Shown here: piece by piece, positions 15,498 through 22,973 of the stretch
Numbering within the stretch: the first letter of the stretch is position 1
Layout: each line of letters begins with the position of its first letter
The notes under the pieces: model-generated
What the model was told of the DNA's origin: nothing
Databases searched by the model: none
The model's input: only the letters and a program-made list of their open reading frames with translations
Source: Acidobacteriota bacterium
Lineage (GTDB): Bacteria; Acidobacteriota; Terriglobia; Bryobacterales; Bryobacteraceae
Direction: 5' to 3'
Assembly: GCA_016213775.1 (NCBI GenBank)
Contig: JACQZR010000282.1
Location: 1-34,250 of the forward strand
Length of the DNA: 34,250 nucleotides
Program-made: the position numbers and the translations under genes

Positions 15498-15980
15498 TCC
15501 GTTGAGCTTGTATGAGGCTCCACTGACGGTGATGTCAATGGCTCGCAGGCTGTGCCAAAATGCGGAACCCAGCACGGTTACACAGGAACTGGAGTACGCG
15601 GGCGAAGCTTGCTGGAGCCGGACCGTTTGCGACCCATCATCGTGGCGCATGAGCAGCCGCAACACTGGTAAGTCGGGTTGCGGGTGGAGCGGCCCGGTGG
15701 AGCCTCTTTTTGACAGATTTTTTGCTCGCAAGCTGGTAGGCTGTCGGCCATCCGGTGTCCATCATAGCTTTTCATACCCTTATCCGGGTAGGATAAGCCG
15801 CCAGCTTGTGAGCGTGAGTTTTCGTTTTGTGTTGTGAGTCAAGAGTGAGTGTGTGTGTGTGTTCGTTGCGCTCCGCGAGGGTGATTGTGAGAGATCGCCC
15901 CCGTAAGAGAGTGATCCTTTCGCGAGGCCATCTTATGATGGGCGGGAGTTCCGGTTAACGGGCCTCCCGCCATTTTTTTT
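15498..15980 (+). ncRNA. Candidate sigma-54-driven orphan RNA
   Basis: The stretch from the predicted sigma-54 start to the strong terminator is about 480 nt. It holds a 13-bp stem GCTCGCAAGCTGG (15724-15736) / CCAGCTTGTGAGC (15801-15813, one G-U pair), enclosing a further 7-bp hairpin CTTATCC/GGATAAG (15779-15785/15791-15797). A (GT)7 run follows (15849-15862), then GGGTGAT/ATCGCCC and CCATC/GATGG hairpins before the terminator. A 101-codon open frame (15532-15837) exists but has no ribosome site, is rich in Cys, Ser and Arg, and overlaps the big stem, so I doubt it is translated. No known RNA family is recognised. It could alternatively be a long 3' UTR of ino1. Confidence 0.35.
15941..15980 (+). 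terminator. Strong intrinsic terminator
   Basis: An 8-bp perfect stem GGCGGGAG (15941-15948) / CTCCCGCC (15964-15971), with a small inner CCG/CGG pairing, is followed by A and eight T residues (15973-15980). It lies 20 bp before the sulfatase start, so the sulfatase must have its own promoter or depend on read-through. It ends transcription from the ino1/sigma-54 side. Confidence 0.9.
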
Positions 15981-15999
15981 GCGTGCGGGTAGAGGCGGT

Positions 16000-17415
16000 A
16001 TGATCAAGGCCATGGCTTCGCTTACCCGGCGCACCGTACTTCAGTTCGTTTTGGCCTCCCCCGCGGCGGCGCAATCCGCCAAGCCTCGTCCCAACATTCT
16101 TCTGCTACTCGGGGACAACTGGGCGTACCCGCATGCCTCTGTTTATGGGGACCCTGTGGTGAAGACGCCGGCGTTCGACCGGATTGCGAAGGAAGGCGTG
16201 CTGTTCCTGCACGCATACGCTCCGAATCCGTCGTGCTCGCCCTCGCGATCGTTGCTGTTGACAGGCCGGGAAACACACCGGTTGGGGGAAGCGGCAAGTC
16301 TTTATGGCCCGCTGGCGGCGGCGGTTCCTACATATACGGAATTGCTGCACAAGAGCGGGTACCACGTGGGGTTCACGATAAAGGGCTGAGGGCCCGGAAC
16401 GCCTGGGACGCAGTGGGCCAAGAATCCCGCGGGCACCTCGGCGGAAGACTTCGATTCGTTCTTGAAAGGAAAGGCATCGGGGCAGCCGTTCTGCTACTGG
16501 TTTGGGAGCCACGATCCGCATGTGCCATGGAATCGTGGGCAGGAGGGCAAGGCGTCGATGGATGCGGGGCGCGTGAAGGTGCCGGCACATTTGCCGGATA
16601 AGCCTGCCGTGCGCGACGACATCCTCAACTACTACTGCGAGGTGCAGCAGTTTGACAAGGAGTGCGGGGCGATCCTGCGGACGCTGGCGGCGCGGGGCGA
16701 ACTCGAAAACACCGTTGTCGTGGTGACGAGTGACAACGGGTGGCAGATGCCGCGCGGGCTGGCCAACTGTTACGACTTGGGGGTACGGATTCCGATGGCG
16801 ATGCGCTATCCGGCGCGGGTGAAGGCCGGCGAAAGGCGTGAGGATTTTGTTTCGATTGGGGACTTGGCTGCGACCTTTTTGGAAGCGGCGGGCGTGGCGT
16901 TGCCGGCAGGGCTGACCGCGAGCAGCCTGTTTTCGGGGAAGCGGCGGGACGCCATGTTTCTGGAACGCGAGCGGCATGCGAATGTGAGGGCGGGGAATTT
17001 GAGCTATCCCGTGCGAGGTGTGCGGACGCGGGAGTTTTTGTATTTGCGGAATTTTGAGCCGAAGCGGTGGCCGGCCGGGGATCCGGTGCTGGTGTGGGCG
17101 GTGGGGCCCTACGGGGATGTGGATGATTCGCCGTCGAAACGGTTGATCATGGCTGAGAAGGCGCAACCGTACTTTGATCTGTGTTTTGGGAAGCGGCCGG
17201 AGGAGGAACTCTACGATTTGCGAAAGGACCCGGGACAGGTTCGCAACGTAGCTGGGGAAGCGGGGTATGCGAAGGTCCAGGCCGAGCTTGCGGCGAAGGT
17301 GGCGGGTTGGATGAAAGAGACGGGCGATCCTCGCGCTGACGCCCCGCGTACGGACTATTGGGATCGCGCGGCGTATTCCGGGCCGCGGTTTCGGGGGACG
17401 CCGCCAAAGGAGTAA
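16000..17415 (+). pseudogene. Exported sulfatase with one in-frame TGA
   Basis: The reading frame runs 16000-17415 but is interrupted by TGA at 16387-16389. With read-through the product is about 471 aa: a twin-arginine-type signal (SLTRRTVLQFVLASPAAA), the first metal region NILLLLGDN, the Cys-type formylglycine motif CSPSR, GSHDPHVPW, and VVVTSDNGWQMPRG. This is the layout of N-sulfoglucosamine sulfohydrolase-like sulfatases that desulfate polysaccharides. At the interruption the text reads KG-stop-GPG, where I expect KGWGPG in relatives, so a single TGG-to-TGA change explains it; everything after is in frame and looks intact. The Lys usually following MPRxK is Leu here. Start 16000 has GAGG upstream; 16012 is an alternative. 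It is a recent pseudogene, a read-through gene, or a base error. Confidence 0.75.
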
Positions 17416-17509
17416 GTTCGTTGAGTGGCCATAGGCGTCACTATGCGAGGTTGTAAGCGCTATTCGGGAGCGATCTCTCAGGCTCCACGCCGCTCGCGCT
17501 TCGGCGTTG

Positions 17510-17638
17510 GACAATAAAGCGGTTGTCCCGCGAGAAGTTGTCGTTGTTGTCGAGTGCTTTGGAAATGGGCGAAAAGGTGAGTTGCCACTCGGCGGCGGAT
17601 GCGGATGCGGCGAGGAGGATAAAGGGAAGAGCGCGCAT
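17510..17638 (-). pseudogene. 5' relic of an exported TolB-like/DUF3748-type protein gene
   Basis: From the ATG at 17638 the minus strand encodes [15 protein letters not shown], a clean signal peptide, followed by [20 protein letters not shown] and SRDNRFIV. This is the usual beginning of beta-propeller, Tol-like proteins with a QLT.SP..DNNDNFSPD opening. After about residue 43 the similarity stops and the frame ends shortly afterwards in unrelated residues (stop at 17441), about 25 bp from the sulfatase stop. The rest of the gene (normally several hundred codons) is missing, so this is a truncated remnant. Its start is only 20 bp from that of the divergent cyclophilin gene, so the old shared promoter region survives. 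Confidence 0.5.
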
Positions 17639-17657
17639 ACAGGTTACACTGAACAGT

Positions 17658-18140
17658 ATGGCCAAACAGTACGCGGCGCCGCCGCCCATGTCGATTGACA
17701 CCAACAAGACTTATGCCGCCACGCTGGAAACCTCGCGGGGCAAGATTGTCTGCGAGCTTTTCACCAAGGACACACCGAAGACGGTGAACAATTTTGTATT
17801 CCTCGCGCGCGATGAATTCTACAACGGCACGGTGTTTCACCGCGTGATTCCCGATTTCATGATTCAGGGCGGGGATCCGACGGGAACGGGCCGCGGCGGT
17901 CCCGGCTACCGTTTTGAGGATGAGACGAAGAACAACCCCAACCGGCATGCACGCGGGGTGTTGTCAATGGCGAATGCGGGTCCGAACACGAACGGCAGCC
18001 AGTTCTTTGTGACGCATGTTCCGTGCGACTGGCTGGATGGGAAGCATACGGTGTTTGGGAAAGTGACTGCCGGTCAGGATGTCGTGGACGCGGTGCAGCA
18101 GGGCGATCAACTCGTTTCCGTGACGATCGAGGAGAAGTGA
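17658..18140 (+). CDS. Peptidyl-prolyl cis-trans isomerase, cyclophilin type
   Basis: A 160-aa single-domain cyclophilin catalysing proline isomerisation during protein folding. The active-site set is present: His61-Arg62 ([13 protein letters not shown]), Phe67, Gln70, Met104 ([16 protein letters not shown]), Gln115, Trp125 and His130 ([11 protein letters not shown]). No signal peptide is seen, so it is probably cytoplasmic. The frame is open to 17523, but the ATG at 17658 ([14 protein letters not shown]) fits bacterial homologues, and the upstream residues overlap the divergent relic gene in antisense. The SMP-30-like gene starts 10 bp after its stop, so the two are likely co-transcribed. 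Confidence 0.92.
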   Translation: MAKQYAAPPPMSIDTNKTYAATLETSRGKIVCELFTKDTPKTVNNFVFLARDEFYNGTVFHRVIPDFMIQGGDPTGTGRGGPGYRFEDETKNNPNRHARGVLSMANAGPNTNGSQFFVTHVPCDWLDGKHTVFGKVTAGQDVVDAVQQGDQLVSVTIEEK

Positions 18141-18150
18141 GGAACTCCGT

Positions 18151-19035
18151 TTGCGGACCCTCGTTTTAATAATGGCAACGGCGGTCTCCGGCGAGGAATT
18201 GTGGAAGGCCACGCCGTTGACCGCGCCGGGATCGTTCACGGCGGAGATTGAAGGCCCGGCGGTGGATCGCGCGGGCAACATCTATGCAGTGAGTTTCGCG
18301 CGCAAGCCAACCATCGGGCGAGTAACCCCCGACGGCAAGGCGGAAGTGTTTCTGGAGTTCACGCAGGGGTCGCTGGCCAACGGGATCCGGTTTGACCGGC
18401 GTGGGCGGATGTTCGTCGCCGATTACACGAATCACAACGTACTGCTGGTGGACGTGAAGAAGCGGACGTTCCGAGTCTTTGCGCACGAGCCGTCGATGAA
18501 TCAGCCGAACGATCTGGCGATTGCATCGAACGGGATGTTGTATGCGAGCGATCCGAAGTGGGCCGATGGGACGGGTCAACTGTGGCGGATCGATGGCAAG
18601 GGCCGCGTGAGGAAGATCGCTTCCGATATGGGGACGACAAATGGGATCGAGGTGAGTCCCGATGGGAAGAGGCTGTATGTCAATGAGAGCAGGCAACGAA
18701 ATGTGTGGGTGTTCGACATACAGCCGGACGGCGATGTGAAGAACAAACGGCTCTTGATTTCGTTCTCCGATTTTGGTTTCGATGGGATGCGATGCGATGT
18801 GGATGGCAACCTCTACATCACGCGGCACGGCAAGGGTGTGGTGGTTGTGGTTTCGTCCGAGGGGAAAGTGCTTCGCGAGATCGACGTGCTGGGCAAGAGT
18901 CCGACGAATTTGTGCTTCGGCGGACCGGATGGACGCACGGTCTATGTGACCGATGCGGACCAGAAGCGGCTGGTGCAATTTCGCGTGGACCGGCCGGGAT
19001 TGGAGTGGACGCGCTGGCCCGGGCGGAAGAGGTAA
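18151..19035 (+). CDS. SMP-30/gluconolactonase-like beta-propeller protein
   Basis: The 294-aa protein is a six-bladed propeller of the SMP-30/gluconolactonase/LRE family, which hydrolyses sugar lactones using a single divalent metal. Likely metal ligands are Glu34 (AEIEGPAVD), Asn164 (TTNGIEVSPDG) and Asp211 (GFDGMRCDVDGN), with Asn120 (NQPNDLAI) nearby. The start is TTG at 18151, supported by AGGA 8 nt upstream, and gives a short hydrophobic signal (MRTLVLIMATAVSG), so the protein may be periplasmic. It lies 10 bp after the cyclophilin and 23 bp before the kinase gene; lactonase plus sugar kinase suggests a pentose or sugar-acid pathway. The substrate is not determined. Confidence 0.85.
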   Translation: MRTLVLIMATAVSGEELWKATPLTAPGSFTAEIEGPAVDRAGNIYAVSFARKPTIGRVTPDGKAEVFLEFTQGSLANGIRFDRRGRMFVADYTNHNVLLVDVKKRTFRVFAHEPSMNQPNDLAIASNGMLYASDPKWADGTGQLWRIDGKGRVRKIASDMGTTNGIEVSPDGKRLYVNESRQRNVWVFDIQPDGDVKNKRLLISFSDFGFDGMRCDVDGNLYITRHGKGVVVVVSSEGKVLREIDVLGKSPTNLCFGGPDGRTVYVTDADQKRLVQFRVDRPGLEWTRWPGRKR

Positions 19036-19058
19036 CATAGGCTTCCGGAGGTTCCAGT

Positions 19059-20627
19059 TTGTCCACCGTTGCAGGCGTAGATTTCGGCACATTGAGTGTC
19101 CGCGTATCCATTTTTGATAGCGAGAAAGGGCGCATTGGATCGGCTACGGCCGACTATCCGCTGCTGCGCAAGAGGGAGGATCCCGACCATGCGACGCAGC
19201 GCCACGACGATCATATGTCGGCGCTGACTCAGGCCATGCGGGCCGCGTTGACGGCAGCCGGCGTGGATGGCGCCGGGATTGCGGCGCTGGCGTTGGACAC
19301 GACTGGTTCGACGATTGTGCCGCTGGGAGAAGGGCTGCGGCCTCTGGACGATTATTACGTCTGGTGCGATCACCGCGCGAAATCGGAAGCGGCGGAGATT
19401 ACGACGAAGGCAAATGCGTCCGCGCTGCCGGCTATTGAATGGTGCGGCGGGATCTATTCGAGCGAATGGGGATGGGCGAAGCTGCTGCACTGGCTTCGGC
19501 AGAATCCGACTGCCCGCGAACGCATGGTGACGGCCGTGGAGCATTGCGACATGGTGGCGGGGATTCTGTGTGGCGTCACCGATGCCAACGATTTGCCGCG
19601 CAGCATTTGTGCAATGGGCCACAAGTGGATGTGGAACGATTCGCTCGGGGGGATGCCGCCAGAGGAGTTCCTTACCGCGGTGGATCCGCTGCTGGCGGGG
19701 GTGCGGGCGAAGATCGGCGGCCGCTATGCGACTTCGGACAAGATTGCCGGGCACTTGAGCGCGGAATGGGCCGGGAAGCTTGGCTTGCGCGCGGGGATTC
19801 CCATTCCAGTGGGTGCGTTTGATGCGCATTGGGATGCGATTGGCGCGGGCGTGCGCGAGGGTGACGTAGTGAACGTGGTGGGGACGTCGACGTGTATCAT
19901 GGCAATCTCGCGGGAACCGGTGTTGATTCCGGGTGTGTGTGGCGTGGTGCCGGGTTCGATTCATCCCGGGTTCGCGGGGATTGAGGCGGGACTGTCGGCG
20001 TGCGGCGACATATTCGATGCGATTGCGAAGCGCGCCGGGCAGCCGCTGGCGGAATTGTCACGGTCAGTGGAGGGGTATCGCGCGGGGCAGACCGGGCTGC
20101 TGCGGATAAGCTGGGACAACGGCGATCGCACGGTGCTGGTGAATCCGAATCTTGGCGGGGTGACGCTGGGCTGGAACCTGGTGCACACGGCGGCGGATGA
20201 GCTGTTCGCTTCGATTGAAGGGACGGCGTTCCACACGCGGATCATTTTGGAGCGTATGGCGGAGCATGGCACGCCGATTCACCGTGTGATCAATGGCGGC
20301 GGGATTCCGCAGAAGAATCACACGCTGAACCGCGTGTATGCGAATGTGTTGAACAAGCCGGTGCTGGTGCCGGAGAGTGAAGTGACGAGCCTGGGGTCGG
20401 CGATTTTCGCATTCCTTGCTGCCGGTGCGTTCCAGAATGTGGAAGAGGCGCAGGACAGGTTGTGCCCGAAGTACCGGGTGTTTACCCCCGATGCGGCGGA
20501 GGCCGCTGTGTGTGAGACGCTGTACCAGCATTACCGTAAGTTGTACTTCGCGCTGGGGCAACCGGATGCGGTGGCGGTGGCTATCGGGGATGTGCTGCCT
20601 GCGCTGCGGCACATCGCGGCGCGATAG
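19059..20627 (+). CDS. araB: FGGY carbohydrate kinase, L-ribulokinase-like
   Basis: The 522-aa protein belongs to the FGGY sugar kinase family; its overall length and ends match ribulokinase (L-ribulose to L-ribulose-5-phosphate, ATP-dependent) better than xylulokinase or glycerol kinase. Visible features are the first phosphate loop VDFGTLSVRVSIFD (7-20), ALDTTGST (78-85), the catalytic Asp255 in VGAFDAHWDAIGAG, the second phosphate motif VVGTSTCIM (273-281), and the adenosine part INGGGIPQKNHTLN followed by VTSLGSAIFAFLAAG. The start is TTG at 19059 with GGAGG 7 nt upstream, a strong site. No araA or araD is nearby, so the exact ketopentose is an inference and the symbol is provisional. Confidence 0.82.
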   Translation: MSTVAGVDFGTLSVRVSIFDSEKGRIGSATADYPLLRKREDPDHATQRHDDHMSALTQAMRAALTAAGVDGAGIAALALDTTGSTIVPLGEGLRPLDDYYVWCDHRAKSEAAEITTKANASALPAIEWCGGIYSSEWGWAKLLHWLRQNPTARERMVTAVEHCDMVAGILCGVTDANDLPRSICAMGHKWMWNDSLGGMPPEEFLTAVDPLLAGVRAKIGGRYATSDKIAGHLSAEWAGKLGLRAGIPIPVGAFDAHWDAIGAGVREGDVVNVVGTSTCIMAISREPVLIPGVCGVVPGSIHPGFAGIEAGLSACGDIFDAIAKRAGQPLAELSRSVEGYRAGQTGLLRISWDNGDRTVLVNPNLGGVTLGWNLVHTAADELFASIEGTAFHTRIILERMAEHGTPIHRVINGGGIPQKNHTLNRVYANVLNKPVLVPESEVTSLGSAIFAFLAAGAFQNVEEAQDRLCPKYRVFTPDAAEAAVCETLYQHYRKLYFALGQPDAVAVAIGDVLPALRHIAAR

Positions 20628-20700
20628 TGTGTAGTACGTTCCAGGACAGGCGCTCACGGGTGCGCTTGACATGCGGGAAGGGATGAGGCAGACTCTCAGC

Positions 20701-20729
20701 TTGAGACAAATTTGGGATTCTGCTGTAAG
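20701..20729 (+). promoter_or_regulatory. Candidate sigma-70-type promoter for yajC-secDF
   Basis: TTGAGA (20701-20706) and TGTAAG (20724-20729) are spaced 17 nt apart, 5/6 and 4/6 matches; TAAGAT two bases on is an alternative -10. The start point would be near 20737, giving a leader of about 117 nt before yajC. Confidence 0.4.
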
Positions 20730-20762
20730 ATGAATAGTTTGTCTAGAGTGTTTGGGTGAATC

Positions 20763-20822
20763 GTCCCGGTCAGGTCCTTACCGAGCAGTAAATCCACGCC
20801 GCGGTCAACCTGAGGGTGGGAC
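20763..20822 (+). promoter_or_regulatory. Structured 5' leader before yajC
   Basis: Two co-linear stems can form: GTCCC (20763-20767) with GGGAC (20818-20822) and TCAGGT (20770-20775) with ACCTGA (20808-20813), separated by a small internal loop. They enclose a 32-nt loop and end 31 nt before the yajC start, leaving AAGGAG free. It could be a regulatory element of the export operon; no known riboswitch family is recognised. Confidence 0.35.
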
Positions 20823-20853
20823 GTGTGCGTGTTGAAGGAGAGAGATTGCGTAG

Positions 20854-21162
20854 ATGATGTTCGCATTGATGTTGTTGCAGGCCGCGCCGGCCGGGAACCC
20901 GATACTCAATTTCCTTCCCATCATCCTTATCTTCGGCATCTTCTATTTCCTCCTGATGCGTCCGATGCAGAAGCAGCGCAAGGAGCAGCAGACGCTGCTG
21001 GCGAATCTGCAGAACGGACAGGTAGTGACGACGAGCGGCGGGATCATCGGGACAATCGTGGCTCTGTCCGACGACACGGTGACGTTGAAGGTGAAGCCGG
21101 ATAATGTACGATTGCAGATTGCGCGCAGTGCGGTGTCGGGGCTGGTTGCTGAGGAAAAGTGA
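20854..21162 (+). CDS. yajC: Preprotein translocase accessory subunit YajC
   Basis: A 102-aa single-pass inner-membrane protein that associates with SecDF. The transmembrane helix is about 18-36 (ILNFLPIILIFGIFYFLLM), followed at once by the family's RPMQKQRKE motif and a small soluble domain (GQVVTTSGGIIGTIVAL). The start MMFALMLLQAAP has AAGGAG about 13 nt upstream, a rather long spacing. It is first in the yajC-secD-secF order found in many bacteria, with secD 61 bp downstream. Confidence 0.93.
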   Translation: MMFALMLLQAAPAGNPILNFLPIILIFGIFYFLLMRPMQKQRKEQQTLLANLQNGQVVTTSGGIIGTIVALSDDTVTLKVKPDNVRLQIARSAVSGLVAEEK

Positions 21163-21223
21163 ACAGCACCGAACGCCAACCGTTGCTTCGCAGGCGCAGC
21201 GGAATTTGAACTAAGGCAGAAGA

Positions 21224-22840
21224 ATGGACAAGAATCTACGGATCAAAGCGCTGGTCATCCTGGCTACGGTGCTCATCAGCATCTACGGCATTATCGGCTT
21301 GCCGAAGTCGAAGGACGAACTGGCGAACAACTGGAAAAAGAACATCCGGCTGGGCCTGGACCTTCGCGGCGGCAGCCATCTGGTGTTGCAGGTGCAGGTG
21401 CAGGATGCCTTCAAGGCCGAAGCCGATGCCGATATCGAACGGCTGAAAGAGGACATGGGCAAGGCGAACATCACGTTCGGCGGGTTGGAGCGCAACGATC
21501 CATCCTCACTGGCGGACGCCGACAAGATCGAGATTCAGATCAAGGGCGTGCCGGTGGACAAAGCCGCCTCGCTGCGGACGCTGGTGAGCGAGAAATATGA
21601 CGCCTGGGTATTCGGATCGGTGAATTCGAGCGACTACCGGCTGACGATGAAGCCGACCAAGTCGCTGGAGTTGCGGCGCGATACGCTGGCGCGGAGCATG
21701 GCGACGATTGAAAGCCGTATCAACGGACTTGGGCTGGCGGAATCTACGGTGCAGCAGCGCGGGCGCTCGGATGCCGAATCGGAACTGCTCGTGCAGTTGC
21801 CTGGAGTGGACGATCCGGCGCGCATCAAACAGATTCTCGGCACGGCGGCGCTTCTGGAATGGTATGACGTGAAGGACGGTCCGTTCGCGACGCCGGAGCA
21901 GGCGCGGATGAACTTTGGCAATGCGCTGCCGCTGAACTCGAAGCTTCTGCGGAGCGCGGCATCGGCCGATGCAGGCGAGGCGTGGTATGTGGTTTCGCGA
22001 GCGCCGGTGATCACGGGGCGCGATTTAAGGAACGCCCGTCCGCAGCAAGGCGAGTTGGGGAAATGGGAAACAGGATTCACGCTGAATCAGGAAGCGGCGA
22101 AGCGGTTCGGGCGGTACACTGAGACGCACATCAATAAGCGTCTGGCGATTGTGCTGGACGGACAGGTGAAGAGTGCCCCAACGATTCAGGCGCGAATTGA
22201 GGACAGCGGACGCATCACCGGAGCGCGCGATCAGCAGGATGCATCGGATTTGTCGCTGATGCTGCGATCCGGTTCGCTGCCTGCGAGCGTCACCTATTTG
22301 GAAGAGCGAACAGTGGGACCATCATTGGGCGCGGACTCGATCCAGCAGGGTCTGGTGTCCGGCGTGGTCGGCTTGATTGCGGTGGTGCTGGTGATGCTGG
22401 TCTACTATAAACGATCGGGCATCAATGCAACGATCGCGCTGGTGCTGAATGCACTGATTCTCATTGCGGCGCTGGCGTATTTTGAAGCAGTGCTGACGCT
22501 GCCGGGGATCGCCGGCATCATTCTCCTGATCGGTATGGCGGTGGATTCGAACGTGCTGATCTTTGAGCGCATTCGGGAAGAGCTGCGCAGCGGGAAGGGT
22601 GTCGTCGCTGCGATTGACGCCGGCTTTAGCAAGGCGTTTTTGACGATCATCGATACGCATGTGACGACAGTAGTGAGCTGCGCATTCCTCTTCATATTTG
22701 GGTCAGGCCCGGTGAAGGGATTCGCGGTGAGTCTGGTGATCGGGCTTGTGGCGAACGTGTTCACGTCGGTGTTCATCTCCCGGTTCATTTTTGACTGGGA
22801 GACATCAGGCAAGAAGCAGTTGGCCGAACTCAGCATCTGA
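21224..22840 (+). CDS. secD: Protein translocase subunit SecD
   Basis: The 538-aa membrane protein works with SecF to use the proton gradient for late steps of protein export. The first transmembrane helix (about 8-25) is followed by the conserved GLDLRGGSHLVLQV (44-57), the large periplasmic P1 domain (to about 350) and five C-terminal helices. In these lie GMAVDSNVLIFERIREEL and FSKAFLTIIDTHVTTVV, the D4/D5 motifs of SecD. The length fits a compact SecD. The ATG at 21224 is preceded by AAGGCAGAAGA. secF follows after 133 bp, an unusually wide gap for this pair, which contains the inverted repeat TGAAC-GTTT-GTTCA (22883-22896). Confidence 0.95.
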   Translation: MDKNLRIKALVILATVLISIYGIIGLPKSKDELANNWKKNIRLGLDLRGGSHLVLQVQVQDAFKAEADADIERLKEDMGKANITFGGLERNDPSSLADADKIEIQIKGVPVDKAASLRTLVSEKYDAWVFGSVNSSDYRLTMKPTKSLELRRDTLARSMATIESRINGLGLAESTVQQRGRSDAESELLVQLPGVDDPARIKQILGTAALLEWYDVKDGPFATPEQARMNFGNALPLNSKLLRSAASADAGEAWYVVSRAPVITGRDLRNARPQQGELGKWETGFTLNQEAAKRFGRYTETHINKRLAIVLDGQVKSAPTIQARIEDSGRITGARDQQDASDLSLMLRSGSLPASVTYLEERTVGPSLGADSIQQGLVSGVVGLIAVVLVMLVYYKRSGINATIALVLNALILIAALAYFEAVLTLPGIAGIILLIGMAVDSNVLIFERIREELRSGKGVVAAIDAGFSKAFLTIIDTHVTTVVSCAFLFIFGSGPVKGFAVSLVIGLVANVFTSVFISRFIFDWETSGKKQLAELSI

Positions 22841-22973
22841 GGGGGCGGCGGCTTTTGCTGGAGAGATATTTTGTGGTAGTGTTGAACGTTTGTTCAGGAA
22901 CACAGCCGCAGGTTGGGAACTTTTTTGAACAGGCGGTGTCTACGAAGGTAGGCGCCGAGATTAGCGGAACTTC

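Noticed and set aside
15532-15837. 101-codon frame downstream of the sigma-54 promoter
   Set aside because: No ribosome site, unusual Cys/Ser/Arg-rich content and overlap with the long stem; kept only as an alternative to the RNA idea.
15849-15862. (GT)7 run as a phase-variation switch
   Set aside because: It is outside any credible coding frame and not placed between promoter elements.
16387-16389. Selenocysteine codon in the sulfatase
   Set aside because: The catalytic residue is the upstream Cys in CSPSR, relatives have Trp at this position, and the downstream stem lacks a recognisable SECIS loop.
20730-20759. Nine-codon leader peptide before yajC as a secretion arrest peptide
   Set aside because: Its ATG overlaps the likely -10 hexamer and no ribosome site or arrest-type sequence is seen.
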